Source: SVFI01 sp045588655 (GTDB taxonomy: Bacteria > Bacillota > Clostridia > Lachnospirales > Lachnospiraceae). From it: DNA of 64,000 nt. The stretch lies in the NCBI GenBank assembly GCA_045588655.1, contig JAZNEP010000042.1, forward strand, positions 49,401 through 113,400. The letters are read 5' to 3'. Position numbers and translations under genes: made by a program. Shown here piece by piece: positions 25,933-34,960 of the stretch (within the stretch, counting starts at the first letter, position 1; each line of letters starts with the position of its first letter). The notes below the pieces were generated by a model that did no database searches, was not told the DNA's origin, and saw only the letters and a list, made by a program, of their open reading frames with translations.

Positions 25933-27537
25933 ATGGCAATTCGAATCACCGGTATGAACTCGGGGCTCGATACGGAAAGTATTATTACCGAACTTGTATC
26001 TGCCCAGAGTATGAAAAAAGATAATATTGTCAAATCACAGACAAAATTATCCTGGAAGATGGATGCTTGGAAGACATTAAACAGTAAGCTTTACAGCTTG
26101 TATTCTTCCACACTTAGTGATATGCGATTTTCTTCCGCATATACACAGAAAAAAACCACGGTTTCCAATACCAGCATAGCTTCGGTAATCGCAGGAACTG
26201 AAGCGACGGACGGTGTACAGACATTAAAAGTAAATGCACTTGCAAAATCAGGCTATCTGACAGGTGCAAAGCTGGACGGAGTAACATCCGGCAGTACGCT
26301 TGCAGATGTAGCGGGAATCGGTGAAGATGAAACCGTAAACTTAAAAGTAAAACTCGGAGACGGAACAGAAAAAGACATTGAGCTGTCAGGTGCTTCAAAG
26401 GTTAGCGATGTAGTTGCAAAGTTGAAGGATGCAGGCATTAACGCAAACTTTGACGAGAAGAATCAGCGTTTCTTTGTCAGTGCGAAGGAAACCGGTCTTG
26501 ATGCAGAGTTTGCTTTAACGGCACAGGATGCAGATGGAAATACTACAGACAATGGTCTAAAAGTACTTTCTTCCCTCGGATTGTTGACAAGTGAGGCGGA
26601 TGAAAATGCTTCCAAAGATGGTGCAGTCAGTGCAGATTTTCGGGCACAGCTTGATCGTTTGGGATTAACGCTTTCCACAGAGAAAGCAAGCGGTGCTGCA
26701 ACACGAATTCAGGCACAGAATGCGCAGATTGAATTAAATGGTGCTGTGTTTGAAGCGACAGGGAACAATTTTACGATTAACGGACTTACGATCACAGCTT
26801 TAAAAGAGTCATCCGAAGAAGTGACATTGACTACGGCAGATGATTATGATGGTATTTTCGATACAATTAAGAAGTTCCTCAAGGGTTATAATGAATTAAT
26901 CAATGAGATGGATTCCCTCTACAATGCAGATGCAGCTAAAGGCTATGAGCCTTTAACTTCAGATGAAAAGGAAGCCATGACGGAAAAAGAGATTGAAGAG
27001 TGGGAGAAGAAGATTAAAGATTCCCTTCTTAGAAGAGATTCGACGCTCGGTTCACTTTCTCAGGCAATGCAGTCAGTAATGTCTTCCGGCTTTGAAGTAG
27101 ATGGTGAGAAATATTTCCTTTCAAGTTTTGGTATCAATACATTAGGTTATTTTACCGCAGCGGACAATGAAAAGCACGCATACCATATTGATGGGGATGA
27201 AGATGATCCGTCGACTTCCGGAAAAGCAAATAAATTAAAAGAAATGATTACCAATGACCCGAAGGTGGTTATGAGTTTCTTCCAGCAGCTCAGTAATCAG
27301 TTATATACTACATTGACGGATAAGATGTCTGGCACAGAAATGCGTAGTGTTTATAAGGCGTATAATGATAAGCAGATGAAATCCGAGTATGATGCGTATA
27401 CAAAAGAAATCAAAGAGCAGGAAGAAAAATTAAAAGAGCTCGAGGATAAATGGTATAAAAAATTCAGTGCCATGGAAACAGCAATGGCAAAATTAAATTC
27501 CAAGACAAGCGCAATATCCGGTTTGTTAGGAATGTAA
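25933..27537 (+). CDS. fliD: flagellar hook-associated protein 2, filament cap (FliD)
   Basis: The 534-residue FliD has the N-terminal motif ITGMNSGLDTESIITELV and a C-terminal coiled coil (KWYKKFSAMETAMAKLNS) ending GLLGM. It is the pentameric cap that helps flagellin subunits fold at the filament tip, and it is exported through the filament. The gene follows flaG by 12 bases and precedes fliS by 13, the normal arrangement. A second, divergent FliD-like gene lies at 46.7-48.1 kb. Confidence 0.9.
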   Translation: MAIRITGMNSGLDTESIITELVSAQSMKKDNIVKSQTKLSWKMDAWKTLNSKLYSLYSSTLSDMRFSSAYTQKKTTVSNTSIASVIAGTEATDGVQTLKVNALAKSGYLTGAKLDGVTSGSTLADVAGIGEDETVNLKVKLGDGTEKDIELSGASKVSDVVAKLKDAGINANFDEKNQRFFVSAKETGLDAEFALTAQDADGNTTDNGLKVLSSLGLLTSEADENASKDGAVSADFRAQLDRLGLTLSTEKASGAATRIQAQNAQIELNGAVFEATGNNFTINGLTITALKESSEEVTLTTADDYDGIFDTIKKFLKGYNELINEMDSLYNADAAKGYEPLTSDEKEAMTEKEIEEWEKKIKDSLLRRDSTLGSLSQAMQSVMSSGFEVDGEKYFLSSFGINTLGYFTAADNEKHAYHIDGDEDDPSTSGKANKLKEMITNDPKVVMSFFQQLSNQLYTTLTDKMSGTEMRSVYKAYNDKQMKSEYDAYTKEIKEQEEKLKELEDKWYKKFSAMETAMAKLNSKTSAISGLLGM

Positions 27538-27550
27538 TAAGGAGATAGAG

Positions 27551-27931
27551 ATGGCATTACCTAATGCGTACGCGCAATATGCGCAGTATAACAAAAATAA
27601 AATAATGACGGCTTCTCCGGCAGAATTGACACTGATGCTTTATGATGGTGCGATTAAGTTTTGCAATATGGCAATCATGGGTCTGGAGCAGAAGGATATG
27701 CAAAAGGCAAATGATAATATCAAGAAAGTACAGCGCATCATCGATGAGTTCCGTGCAACACTTGATATGAAATACCCGGTAGCGGAAGATTTTGACAGGG
27801 TTTATAAATACTTGCTTAGCCGCTTGCTGGAGGCAAACATAAAGAAAGATAAAGAAATTTTGGAGGAAGTCAATGTACATCTCCATTCTATGCGTGATAC
27901 ATGGAAGGAAGTCATGAAGAGAGCAAAATAG
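27551..27931 (+). CDS. fliS: flagellin chaperone FliS
   Basis: A 126-residue, all-helical protein. The conserved start is NAYAQYAQYNKNKIMTASPA, with the LYDGAIKFCNMA helix after it. FliS binds the C-terminus of unexported flagellin and prevents its polymerisation in the cytoplasm. It is followed 9 bases later by a gene with no clear name. Confidence 0.9.
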   Translation: MALPNAYAQYAQYNKNKIMTASPAELTLMLYDGAIKFCNMAIMGLEQKDMQKANDNIKKVQRIIDEFRATLDMKYPVAEDFDRVYKYLLSRLLEANIKKDKEILEEVNVHLHSMRDTWKEVMKRAK

Positions 27932-27940
27932 GAGAGTATC

Positions 27941-28423
27941 ATGGGAAAACAGTATCTTTCAATTATGGAGCAGAGTCTTCAAAAAAAAATTGGGATTTTG
28001 GATCAGATTATAACCAAAAATATGGAGCAGACAGAGATTCTGAAAGATCCGAATATGAAATGGGAAGATTTTGATGAAAATGCCAACCGAAAAATGGAAT
28101 TAATCGAGGAGATGCAAAAGCTCGATGAAGGGTTTGAAGATTTGTTTGAAAGAGTAAGAGAAGAACTTCAAAGTCCTGACGGAAAAGAAAAACATGCGCA
28201 GGTAATCGCCAGTATGCAGAGCTTGATACAACAGATTACGGAAAAAAGTGTATCCATTCAGGCACAGGAGGCCAGAAATAAAACGATGGTGGAGCAATAT
28301 TTTAAGAGTACCCGTGAGAACATTCGTATGGGGCGCACGTCATCAAAGGCAGCGATGGATTACTATAAAAGCATGAGTCAGAGCTCATTTTTACAGGCAC
28401 AATTTTTGGATAGTAAAAAATAA
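27941..28423 (+). CDS. FliT/FlgN-like helical protein of the flagellar operon
   Basis: A 160-residue, strongly helical and charged protein without a recognised catalytic motif. Its place after fliS and its all-helical, coiled-coil composition resemble FliT or FlgN chaperones, which deliver FliD or FlgK to the export gate. A C-terminal segment (SKAAMDYYKSMSQSSFLQAQF) is distinctive. FliT is inferred, since sequence identity to the family is not visible. Confidence 0.6.
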   Translation: MGKQYLSIMEQSLQKKIGILDQIITKNMEQTEILKDPNMKWEDFDENANRKMELIEEMQKLDEGFEDLFERVREELQSPDGKEKHAQVIASMQSLIQQITEKSVSIQAQEARNKTMVEQYFKSTRENIRMGRTSSKAAMDYYKSMSQSSFLQAQFLDSKK

Positions 28424-28453
28424 TAAAAAAATCAAAAAATTTTAAATTAGGTA

Positions 28454-28480
28454 TTAATTATTTCGGAGTTTCTCCGATAT
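28454..28480 (+). promoter_or_regulatory. SigD promoter of the first flagellin
   Basis: TCCGATAT (28473-28480) matches the flagellar -10, with a partial -35 (TTAA at 28454) 15 bases before it. The bases that follow (TATAATACAAGTAAAAC) are the same as those at the second flagellin promoter. Confidence 0.7.
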
Positions 28481-28566
28481 ATAATACAAGTAAAACAAAT
28501 ACTTATCAACCAAGAATAAGATTTGAACGGAGCGTACGGCCGGGAAGGTTCTTATTCAATCGATGA

Positions 28567-28600
28567 TCGTCAAGGATGACGACATTCATTTTCAAGGAGG
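28567..28600 (+). promoter_or_regulatory. CsrA-type operator in the first flagellin leader
   Basis: TCGTC-AAGGAT-GACGA forms a 5-base-pair hairpin (28567-28582) that presents GGA in its loop, the form of a CsrA site. A second GGA lies in the ribosome site TTCAAGGAGG (28591-28600). The two are 20 bases apart, as in CsrA dimer sites of the hag leader in Bacillus. FliW and CsrA are encoded 3 kb upstream. Confidence 0.65.
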
Positions 28601-28607
28601 AAATCAT

Positions 28608-29447
28608 ATGGTAGTACAGCACAATCTTACAGCAATGAACTCTAACAGAATGTTAGGAATTACAACTGGTGTTCAGGCAAAATCGACAGAGAAATTATCT
28701 TCAGGTTACAGAATTAACCGTGCAGCAGACGATGCAGCAGGATTAGCAATCTCTGAAAAAATGAGACGTCAGATCAGAGGTCTTACACAGGCTAGTACCA
28801 ACGCTCAGGACGGTATCTCTTGTGTACAGACAGCTGAAGGTGCTTTAACAGAAGTTCACGATATGTTACAGCGTATGAATGAACTTGCAGTTCAGGCAGC
28901 AAACGGAACACAGACATCTGCAGACCGCGGATATATCAACTCAGAAATTCAGGCTCTCGTTTCAGAAATCGACCGTGTAGCTTCAACAACTACATTCAAC
29001 GAGCAGAATCTTCTTGATGGTACATTCCAGAACAAAGGTCTTCAGGTTGGTGCAGAAGCAAACCAGGTTATCTCAATCTCTATCTCAGGTATGAGTTCTA
29101 AGGGACTTGGATTAACAAATGGTGCAAATGCAGCTACAAACATTTCTGTAGGTGGAACAGATGCCAAGAATGCGCAGAAAGCAATCACAATGATTAAGAC
29201 TGCACTTGCAAAAGTTTCACAGCAGAGATCTGACCTTGGTGCAATCCAGAACAGATTAGAGCACACAATTAAGAACCTTGATAACGTTGTTGAAAATACA
29301 ACAGCGGCTGAATCACAGATTCGTGATACAGATATGGCTTCTGAAATGGTTAAGTTCTCCAACAACAACATTCTTGCTCAGGCAGGACAGGCGATGTTGG
29401 CACAGGCTAACCAGAGTAATACAGGCGTCTTATCATTACTTGGCTAA
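28608..29447 (+). CDS. fliC: flagellin, first copy
   Basis: A 279-residue flagellin with only the D0/D1 core: N-terminus VVQHNLTAMNSNRMLG and C-terminus SNNNILAQAGQAMLAQANQS. There is no variable surface domain, so the filament is thin-walled. FliS and FliW bind its C-terminus before export. The middle (NGANAATNISVGGTDAKN) is the main point of difference from the second copy. The ATG at 28608 follows AAGGAGG; the ORF start at 28563 falls in the leader. It has its own SigD promoter and terminator. Nearby glycosyltransferases may decorate it on Ser or Thr. Confidence 0.9.
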   Translation: MVVQHNLTAMNSNRMLGITTGVQAKSTEKLSSGYRINRAADDAAGLAISEKMRRQIRGLTQASTNAQDGISCVQTAEGALTEVHDMLQRMNELAVQAANGTQTSADRGYINSEIQALVSEIDRVASTTTFNEQNLLDGTFQNKGLQVGAEANQVISISISGMSSKGLGLTNGANAATNISVGGTDAKNAQKAITMIKTALAKVSQQRSDLGAIQNRLEHTIKNLDNVVENTTAAESQIRDTDMASEMVKFSNNNILAQAGQAMLAQANQSNTGVLSLLG

Positions 29448-29482
29448 TAAGCAAAGTAATATGGTTTGTAAGAAACTACCAG

Positions 29483-29513
29483 AGAGAACCGGTTTTACCG
29501 GTTCTCTTTTTTT
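29483..29513 (+). terminator. rho-independent terminator after the first flagellin
   Basis: A perfect 11-base-pair stem (AGAGAACCGGT / ACCGGTTCTCT) with a TTT loop, then a T-run. The next flagellin therefore needs its own promoter. Confidence 0.9.
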
Positions 29514-29556
29514 GAAAAAAATAAAAGAAAAAATTGAAAAAATTTACAAAATGATA

Positions 29557-29583
29557 TAAAGTTCCTTTGAAAACGTCCGATAT
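29557..29583 (+). promoter_or_regulatory. SigD promoter of the second flagellin
   Basis: TAAA (29557-29560), 15 bases, TCCGATAT (29576-29583): full -35 match and exact spacing. The leader after it is rich in GGA (for example ATGGAAATGGAAGCGGAA at 29651-29668), which could bind CsrA. Confidence 0.8.
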
Positions 29584-29699
29584 ATAATACAAGTAAAACA
29601 AGTGAGAGGCTTTAGCAGCACTCAGTAGTTTGCAAAGTGTTAATAATAATATGGAAATGGAAGCGGAAATAAAGCCGTTAAAGTCAAGGAGGAAAAGGT

Positions 29700-30530
29700 A
29701 TGGTAGTACAGCACAATCTTACAGCAATGAACTCGAACAGAATGTTAGGAATTACAACAGACGTTCAGGCAAAATCAACAGAGAAGTTATCTTCAGGTTA
29801 TAGAATTAATCGTGCAGCAGATGATGCAGCAGGTTTAGCAATTTCTGAAAAGATGAGACGTCAGATTAGAGGTCTTACACAGGCCAGCACAAATGCGCAG
29901 GATGGTATCTCTTGTGTACAGACAGCAGAAGGTGCTCTCGCAGAAGTACATGATATGTTACAGCGTATGAATGAGCTTGCAGTTCAGGCAGCAAACGGAA
30001 CACAGACATCTGCAGATAGAGGATATATCAACTCAGAAATTCAGGCTCTTGTTTCAGAAATTGACCGCGTAGCTTCAACCACTACATTCAATGAGCAGAA
30101 TCTTCTTGATGGTTCTTTCAAGAACAAAGGACTTCAGGTGGGAGCAGAAGCAAATCAGGTGATTTCAGTTTCTATCGTTGGACTGAGTGCGAAAGGACTT
30201 GGCTTGGTAGGTGGAGCTAGTGCGATTACTGTAGGCGGAACAGACGGTGCAAGTGCACAGAAAGCCATCACAATGATTAAAACCGCGCTTGCAAAAGTTT
30301 CACAGCAGAGAGCAGAGCTTGGTGCGATTCAGAACAGATTAGAGCACACAATTAAAAACCTTGATAACGTTGTTGAGAATACGACAGCAGCTGAATCACA
30401 GATTCGTGATACAGATATGGCTTCTGAAATGGTTCGATTCTCTAACAACAACATTCTTGCTCAGGCAGGACAGGCGATGTTATCACAGGCGAACCAGAGT
30501 AATCAGGGTGTATTATCATTACTTGGCTAA
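29700..30530 (+). CDS. fliC: flagellin, second copy
   Basis: A 276-residue flagellin almost identical to the first outside the centre. The middle reads SIVGLSAKGLGLVGGASAIT and is three residues shorter. It ends SNQGVLSLLG. AAGGAGGAAAAGG precedes the ATG at 29700. It has a better-matched SigD promoter than the first copy. Two copies could allow a mixed filament or different expression levels. Confidence 0.9.
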   Translation: MVVQHNLTAMNSNRMLGITTDVQAKSTEKLSSGYRINRAADDAAGLAISEKMRRQIRGLTQASTNAQDGISCVQTAEGALAEVHDMLQRMNELAVQAANGTQTSADRGYINSEIQALVSEIDRVASTTTFNEQNLLDGSFKNKGLQVGAEANQVISVSIVGLSAKGLGLVGGASAITVGGTDGASAQKAITMIKTALAKVSQQRAELGAIQNRLEHTIKNLDNVVENTTAAESQIRDTDMASEMVRFSNNNILAQAGQAMLSQANQSNQGVLSLLG

Positions 30531-30554
30531 TCGGTATAAGAGTATACAAACAAA

Positions 30555-30587
30555 AAGGGGTTATCGGGAACCGATAATCCCTTTTTT
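30555..30587 (+). terminator. rho-independent terminator after the second flagellin
   Basis: A 13-base-pair stem (AAGGGGTTATCGG / CCGATAATCCCTT, one G-T pair) and a T-run close the flagellar operon. Confidence 0.85.
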
Positions 30588-30634
30588 ATCGATGTATAAG
30601 CGATATGAGTTTTGATTGATGAAGGGGTAGTAGT

Positions 30635-31804
30635 GTGGATAAAATACTATTTTTAGAGTGGAAAAGTTTTGGAAATGAGCATATCATCAAAGCATTTGAG
30701 ACCAAGGGATATGAGATAGTGAAATTACCGTTTCCAAGGGAGACGGAAGATGTCCGTAGCGGAAGGGAATTGACGGAAAAACTCACGATGAGCATTTTAA
30801 AAGAGAAGCCGTCATTTGTTTTTTCGTTTAATTATTTTCCTGTGGCTGCAATCGCATGTAAGGCCTGCAAAACAAAATATGTATCATGGATTTATGACAG
30901 TCCGTATATTTTGATGTATTCTGAGACGATAAAGTATGATACCAACAGGGTATTTGTATTTGATCGCTTAGAGTGTGAAAAATTCAACGCCTTGGGAATA
31001 CGACATGTGTATTATCTTCCGATGGCAGCGGCTACAGACTATTATGATAATATTGTGTTGTCTGATGCGGACAAAGTGCATTATGGGAGTGATGTTACAT
31101 TTATCGGATCGATGTATAGTGAGACAAGTCAACATATGTTCCGACATCTAGAGAATCTTGATGATTATACAAAAGGATATCTATTTGGCCTGATGGAAGC
31201 GCAGAAAGAATTGTATGGCATTGATATTTTGGAGAGTGGACTAAAGCCGGATATTGTGAAGGCGATTCTTAAGGTATGTCCGGTGACGGAGCATGGAGAT
31301 GGGTTTGAAACGGTACAGTGGGTACTAGCTAATTATTTTTTGGCCAGAAAGATAACGGCGATGGAGCGAAGAGAGATTTTATCGGATCTGTCAGAAAAGT
31401 ATAGGGTCAAACTATTTACACCGGAGCCGACGCCATGGCTTCCTAAAGTACATAATATGGGGAAGGTGGATTACTATTTACAGGCGCCGTATGCAATAAA
31501 AGGCGCAAAGATTAATTTGAATATCTCGCTACGAAGTATTCATAGTGGGATGCCCCTTAGAGCATTAGATATTTTAGGATGCAAAGGCTTTCTTTTGACG
31601 AACTATCAGGCGGATTTTATGGAATATTTCGAGCCGGGAAAAGATTTTGTGTATTACGAAAATCAAAACGATATATCTGACATTGTAGCCTACTATTTGG
31701 AGCATGAAGAACAAAGAGAAGAGATTGCAGAAAATGGATATCGAAAAGTAAAAGAATATTTATCCTATCAAAAACAAATCAGCGCACTTTTAGATTGCAT
31801 CTAA
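30635..31804 (+). CDS. CgeB-like glycosyltransferase (DUF3880-type)
   Basis: The 389-residue protein has a DUF3880-like N-terminal half (LFLEWKSFGNEHIIKAF, SFVFSFNYFPVAAIA) and a GT-B C-terminal domain of the kind seen in CgeB spore-maturation proteins (INLNISLRSIHSGMPLRALDI, then a G-C-K-G loop). It probably transfers a sugar in the cytoplasm. It follows the flagellins directly, after a terminator, and starts with GTG after GAAGGGG. A second, distantly related gene is at 36186-37535. Flagellin as the acceptor is inferred from place. Confidence 0.7.
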   Translation: MDKILFLEWKSFGNEHIIKAFETKGYEIVKLPFPRETEDVRSGRELTEKLTMSILKEKPSFVFSFNYFPVAAIACKACKTKYVSWIYDSPYILMYSETIKYDTNRVFVFDRLECEKFNALGIRHVYYLPMAAATDYYDNIVLSDADKVHYGSDVTFIGSMYSETSQHMFRHLENLDDYTKGYLFGLMEAQKELYGIDILESGLKPDIVKAILKVCPVTEHGDGFETVQWVLANYFLARKITAMERREILSDLSEKYRVKLFTPEPTPWLPKVHNMGKVDYYLQAPYAIKGAKINLNISLRSIHSGMPLRALDILGCKGFLLTNYQADFMEYFEPGKDFVYYENQNDISDIVAYYLEHEEQREEIAENGYRKVKEYLSYQKQISALLDCI

Positions 31805-31820
31805 AGGTGCGCTGATTTTA
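31777..31820. terminator. bidirectional terminator between convergent genes
   Basis: AAATCAGCGCAC...TAGAT and ATCTA...GTGCGCTGATTT form a long, nearly perfect stem with T-rich (plus) and A-rich (minus) flanks. It overlaps the end of the CgeB-like gene and lies just past the end of the minus-strand GT2-TPR gene. Confidence 0.85.
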
Positions 31821-31840
31821 TACGACATCAAATTAGTAAT

Positions 31841-32890
31841 TTAAGCGTCAAGCTCAGCCAGACAAAGCTTGGCTTTGTCAAAATCTCCACATTTCTGGTA
31901 AAAAGTTCGTGCCATATTTTTATCACCAAGCATTTCGTAGATGATGCCAAGATAATAAAATGCGAGATGCGAATTGGTGCCCTGTATATGGAAATGCGAC
32001 TTTTGAGTAGCGTTAATAAAATAGAGGGCGGCCTTTAAATAATTTTGGTTTTTAAAATACATGTAGCCCATATAAAACTGAAAATCTGCGTAAAATTCAA
32101 AATATGGAGCAACCTGCTCAAAAAAAGTCTTAGCAGATTCGTTGTCCTCTAAGTGAAGGAGCGTATACCCATAGTTGACAATCATAAGCTGAACAAATTC
32201 AGACTCCGGACAAAGATCAAAGGATAGTCCCTTTTCGAAATATTCACGTGCCAATTCCCATTTCGACATAATGTAATAGGATTGACCAATTTGATAGTAA
32301 GTATAGGAATCAGGGAAGTCCTTTTCAGAACTTAACAGAATAGACAGATTTCGCTCAGCCTTATTTTTCATATCCTCTTTGGTACCCACGTATCCGTCAT
32401 GTTCTACTTTGAGAGGAATCGGATAGTCATAGTAGGTGGTGGAAGGATCAATCGGTAATACCTGTTCATGAATCGGACGCTTGTAGTGATAGACATTTCG
32501 GTGAAAGAGTCGTTCCACGCGATCAACCGTTACCGTATGTGCGATGTCTTCCGAATAGCGAAGAAGTCTTCCGACGCCGGTTGGATTTTCTTCTATTAAA
32601 CGATATATTTCGTCTAAATCGAGCTCCTCGACATACTCATCGCTGTCAAGGACGAGAATCCAATCGTGGCTGGCTTTCTCGATGGAAAAATTACGGGCAG
32701 CGGCAAAATCTTGAATCCAATCAAAATGATAAATTGCATCCGTGTATTTTTTTGCCATCTCCACCGTATGATCGTTGGAACCGGTGTCTACAATGACAAT
32801 CTCAAAGGGATAATCTTTGACACGCATCAGACATTTTTCTAACTTCACTTCTTCGTTTTTGGTAATGATACATAAAGAAATCGGAATCAT
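31841..32890 (-). CDS. GT2 glycosyltransferase with C-terminal TPR repeats, copy 1
   Basis: Residues 1 to about 150 form a family 2 domain (SLCIITKNEEVKLEKCL, VDTGSNDHTVEMA, VLDSDEYVEEL; DSD is the metal motif). The rest is TPR-like helical repeats with YYQIGQSYYIMSKWELAREY and AFYYLGIIYEMLGDKNMART. The TPR part could hold a protein substrate, as in other enzymes that glycosylate proteins. It is the last gene of a minus-strand run that also holds two paralogues. The position next to flagellin suggests flagellin as the acceptor. Confidence 0.8.
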   Translation of the reverse strand: MIPISLCIITKNEEVKLEKCLMRVKDYPFEIVIVDTGSNDHTVEMAKKYTDAIYHFDWIQDFAAARNFSIEKASHDWILVLDSDEYVEELDLDEIYRLIEENPTGVGRLLRYSEDIAHTVTVDRVERLFHRNVYHYKRPIHEQVLPIDPSTTYYDYPIPLKVEHDGYVGTKEDMKNKAERNLSILLSSEKDFPDSYTYYQIGQSYYIMSKWELAREYFEKGLSFDLCPESEFVQLMIVNYGYTLLHLEDNESAKTFFEQVAPYFEFYADFQFYMGYMYFKNQNYLKAALYFINATQKSHFHIQGTNSHLAFYYLGIIYEMLGDKNMARTFYQKCGDFDKAKLCLAELDA

Positions 32891-32917
32891 ATGGTCTTGT
32901 CTCCTTTTCTATACCTG

Positions 32918-33976
32918 CTATACCGGTAAATTCTTTAGTCGTTCCACGGACATAGGATAGTTTCCAGCCTTTTGATAATAGGTTCTCGCCTTATCATATT
33001 GCTGATAGGCTTCATAAATGCAACCAATATTGTGATAGGCGCGATAGGAATTTGTGCCCTCATCAAAATGTGTTTGAATTGTGGTTGCGTGTAAAAATTC
33101 GCGAAGCGCGTTTTCGTTTTGCATTGCTTTGATATAAATATTTCCCATCATAAAAGCAAAATCTGCATTGGTGCAAAATGCATCGTATACATGAGCCAGA
33201 GAAAGTGCTTTTTCAATTCGGCCCGTATATAGCATGCTGTAACCGTACGATATAATCATACGCTGGACGTACTCGAGGGTTTCATCTACATCGAGGTAAA
33301 ATCCCTGATCAAAATATTGGAAAGCATTCTCGTAGTCGCTGGCAAGCATATAGCTTTCACCAAGCTGATAATAAAGATATGGATCGCTTGGTTCGTTTTC
33401 TAAAGCGGCTTTCAGCATGCGTATATTTCGATTAGATTTAGCAAGAATATCATCCGGGCTACCATAATATCCGGAGTGTGAGATAAAGAGCGGTATATCA
33501 AAGCCATAACCTTGTCCTGGTTTGATTTTGACGACTTGTTCATGAATCGTACCCTGATATTTATAAATGCGACGATCAAACAGCCGCTCTACCAGGTCGG
33601 TGGAGTGCAGAGTGTTTTGATGCTGATCGTAGCAGAGATTGTCTCGGGTTAATCGCCCGATGGCGTGAGGGTACTGTGCAATGAGCTTTTGTATCTGATT
33701 AAAATCAATTTTTTCAATCCATTCATCGCTGTCAAGAATCAGCACCCAGTCATTGGAAGCAGAAGCAATGGAAAAATTTCTGGCAGCAGAAAAATCGTCC
33801 TGCCACGTAAAATCTAGTACTTTGGAAGCATATTTGGAAGCAATTTCCTTGGTCCGGTCGGTGGAGCCGGTATCTACCACAACAATTTCAAACGGATGTT
33901 TATAAATCGATTTTAAACATGTTTCCAGATTTTTTTCTTCATTTTTTGTAATGATGCAGACAGAAATAGGTACCAT
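32918..33976 (-). CDS. GT2 glycosyltransferase with C-terminal TPR repeats, copy 2
   Basis: A 352-residue paralogue of the gene downstream of it, with the same layout: SVCIITKNEEKNLETCLKS, VVDTGSTDRTKEIA, LILDSDEWIEKI, then TPR repeats (YYQLGESYMLASDYENAFQY, AYHNIGCIYEAYQQYDKART). The N-terminal domains are close; the TPR parts differ more, which suggests different acceptors or sites. AAGGAG precedes the ATG, 28 bases upstream of copy 1 and 33 bases after the fucosyltransferase-like gene. Confidence 0.8.
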   Translation of the reverse strand: MVPISVCIITKNEEKNLETCLKSIYKHPFEIVVVDTGSTDRTKEIASKYASKVLDFTWQDDFSAARNFSIASASNDWVLILDSDEWIEKIDFNQIQKLIAQYPHAIGRLTRDNLCYDQHQNTLHSTDLVERLFDRRIYKYQGTIHEQVVKIKPGQGYGFDIPLFISHSGYYGSPDDILAKSNRNIRMLKAALENEPSDPYLYYQLGESYMLASDYENAFQYFDQGFYLDVDETLEYVQRMIISYGYSMLYTGRIEKALSLAHVYDAFCTNADFAFMMGNIYIKAMQNENALREFLHATTIQTHFDEGTNSYRAYHNIGCIYEAYQQYDKARTYYQKAGNYPMSVERLKNLPV

Positions 33977-34008
33977 AGAATTCTCGTCTCCTTGTCTATA
34001 TAGGCGAT

Positions 34009-34905
34009 TTATAGTTCGCGATAAGAAACTGGATTAATAAAAAAGTCTAAATGAGGATTTAATAGTGCTGCGAGGTAACAAAAAGAGCTGTTGGACATAA
34101 GTAAGCCGTGACACATACTCATCAGCTGTGCATCGATATAGTTGGCTCCATTGAGATTTCCCTGTACAAACACGACTTCCTTTGCAAGCGTAAGTCCCAG
34201 CTCATCCGCGTGGTCCTGACACCATGCAATGTCATCCGAAAAAACAAAAAATGTAAGTTCCGGATATGCAGTCACCATATTTTTTGCGGAATTGTGATAG
34301 TAGGAAGCATCAAGCTGCCAACCTAATTTCACAAAATCACCGCGTCGAATATGAACGCCGACCGACAACGAAGATTTAATTTTGGTTGCATAAGTCAGAT
34401 TGGTTTCATCTAAAATAGGTGGAAACTGTAGTTCGTCAAGAAACAATTCTTTATATTTTGCAAACCAGTTTTTGTTAATCCAGTAGCCGAAAAAATAAAT
34501 AACATCTCCGGGGAAGTTTAAAATTTCCGGATGATATTGATTGCACGGGATGGTATATACTTTGCCATGGAAAGGGTTATCGGTACGATAGTTTAGAGCT
34601 TCTGTAATCATTTCCACGGAAAGTCCCATATTCAACATCGTCTGAGCGGTTCCAATCCCGTTTTGCCGATTTTGGATAAAAACATTCCATGCATCCGCAT
34701 CAAACTGTTTGCTTAAGAGATTTGGTGTTACGCCAAAAAGCTTTTCGAGTTCATACCCGTTATGTTCGTTTTTGAAAAAAAAGTAAGAATCGTCAAGATA
34801 CCAAATATCTTTTTGACCAGTGGAAAGCTCACCGTAGCGATAAAAGATATATTGGAATACCTGATTGGCAAGACCACCGTTAAAATATTGTATTCTCATC
34901 CCCAT
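34009..34905 (-). CDS. GT11-type alpha-1,2-fucosyltransferase-like protein
   Basis: The 298-residue protein has the GT11 start (RIQYFNGGLANQVFQYIFY) and the donor-binding motif VGVHIRRGDFVKLG near residue 180. GT11 enzymes transfer fucose from GDP-fucose, usually onto galactose. No GDP-fucose synthesis genes lie in the window, so the donor would be made elsewhere. TCGGAG stands 7 bases before the ATG at 34905. It lies between the FucT-like gene and the GT2-TPR pair. Confidence 0.8.
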   Translation of the reverse strand: MGMRIQYFNGGLANQVFQYIFYRYGELSTGQKDIWYLDDSYFFFKNEHNGYELEKLFGVTPNLLSKQFDADAWNVFIQNRQNGIGTAQTMLNMGLSVEMITEALNYRTDNPFHGKVYTIPCNQYHPEILNFPGDVIYFFGYWINKNWFAKYKELFLDELQFPPILDETNLTYATKIKSSLSVGVHIRRGDFVKLGWQLDASYYHNSAKNMVTAYPELTFFVFSDDIAWCQDHADELGLTLAKEVVFVQGNLNGANYIDAQLMSMCHGLLMSNSSFCYLAALLNPHLDFFINPVSYREL

Positions 34906-34960
34906 GTTCGTTCTCCGATTTCTTTGGTAATTTAGTAACTATATTATAACATGATTAAAA

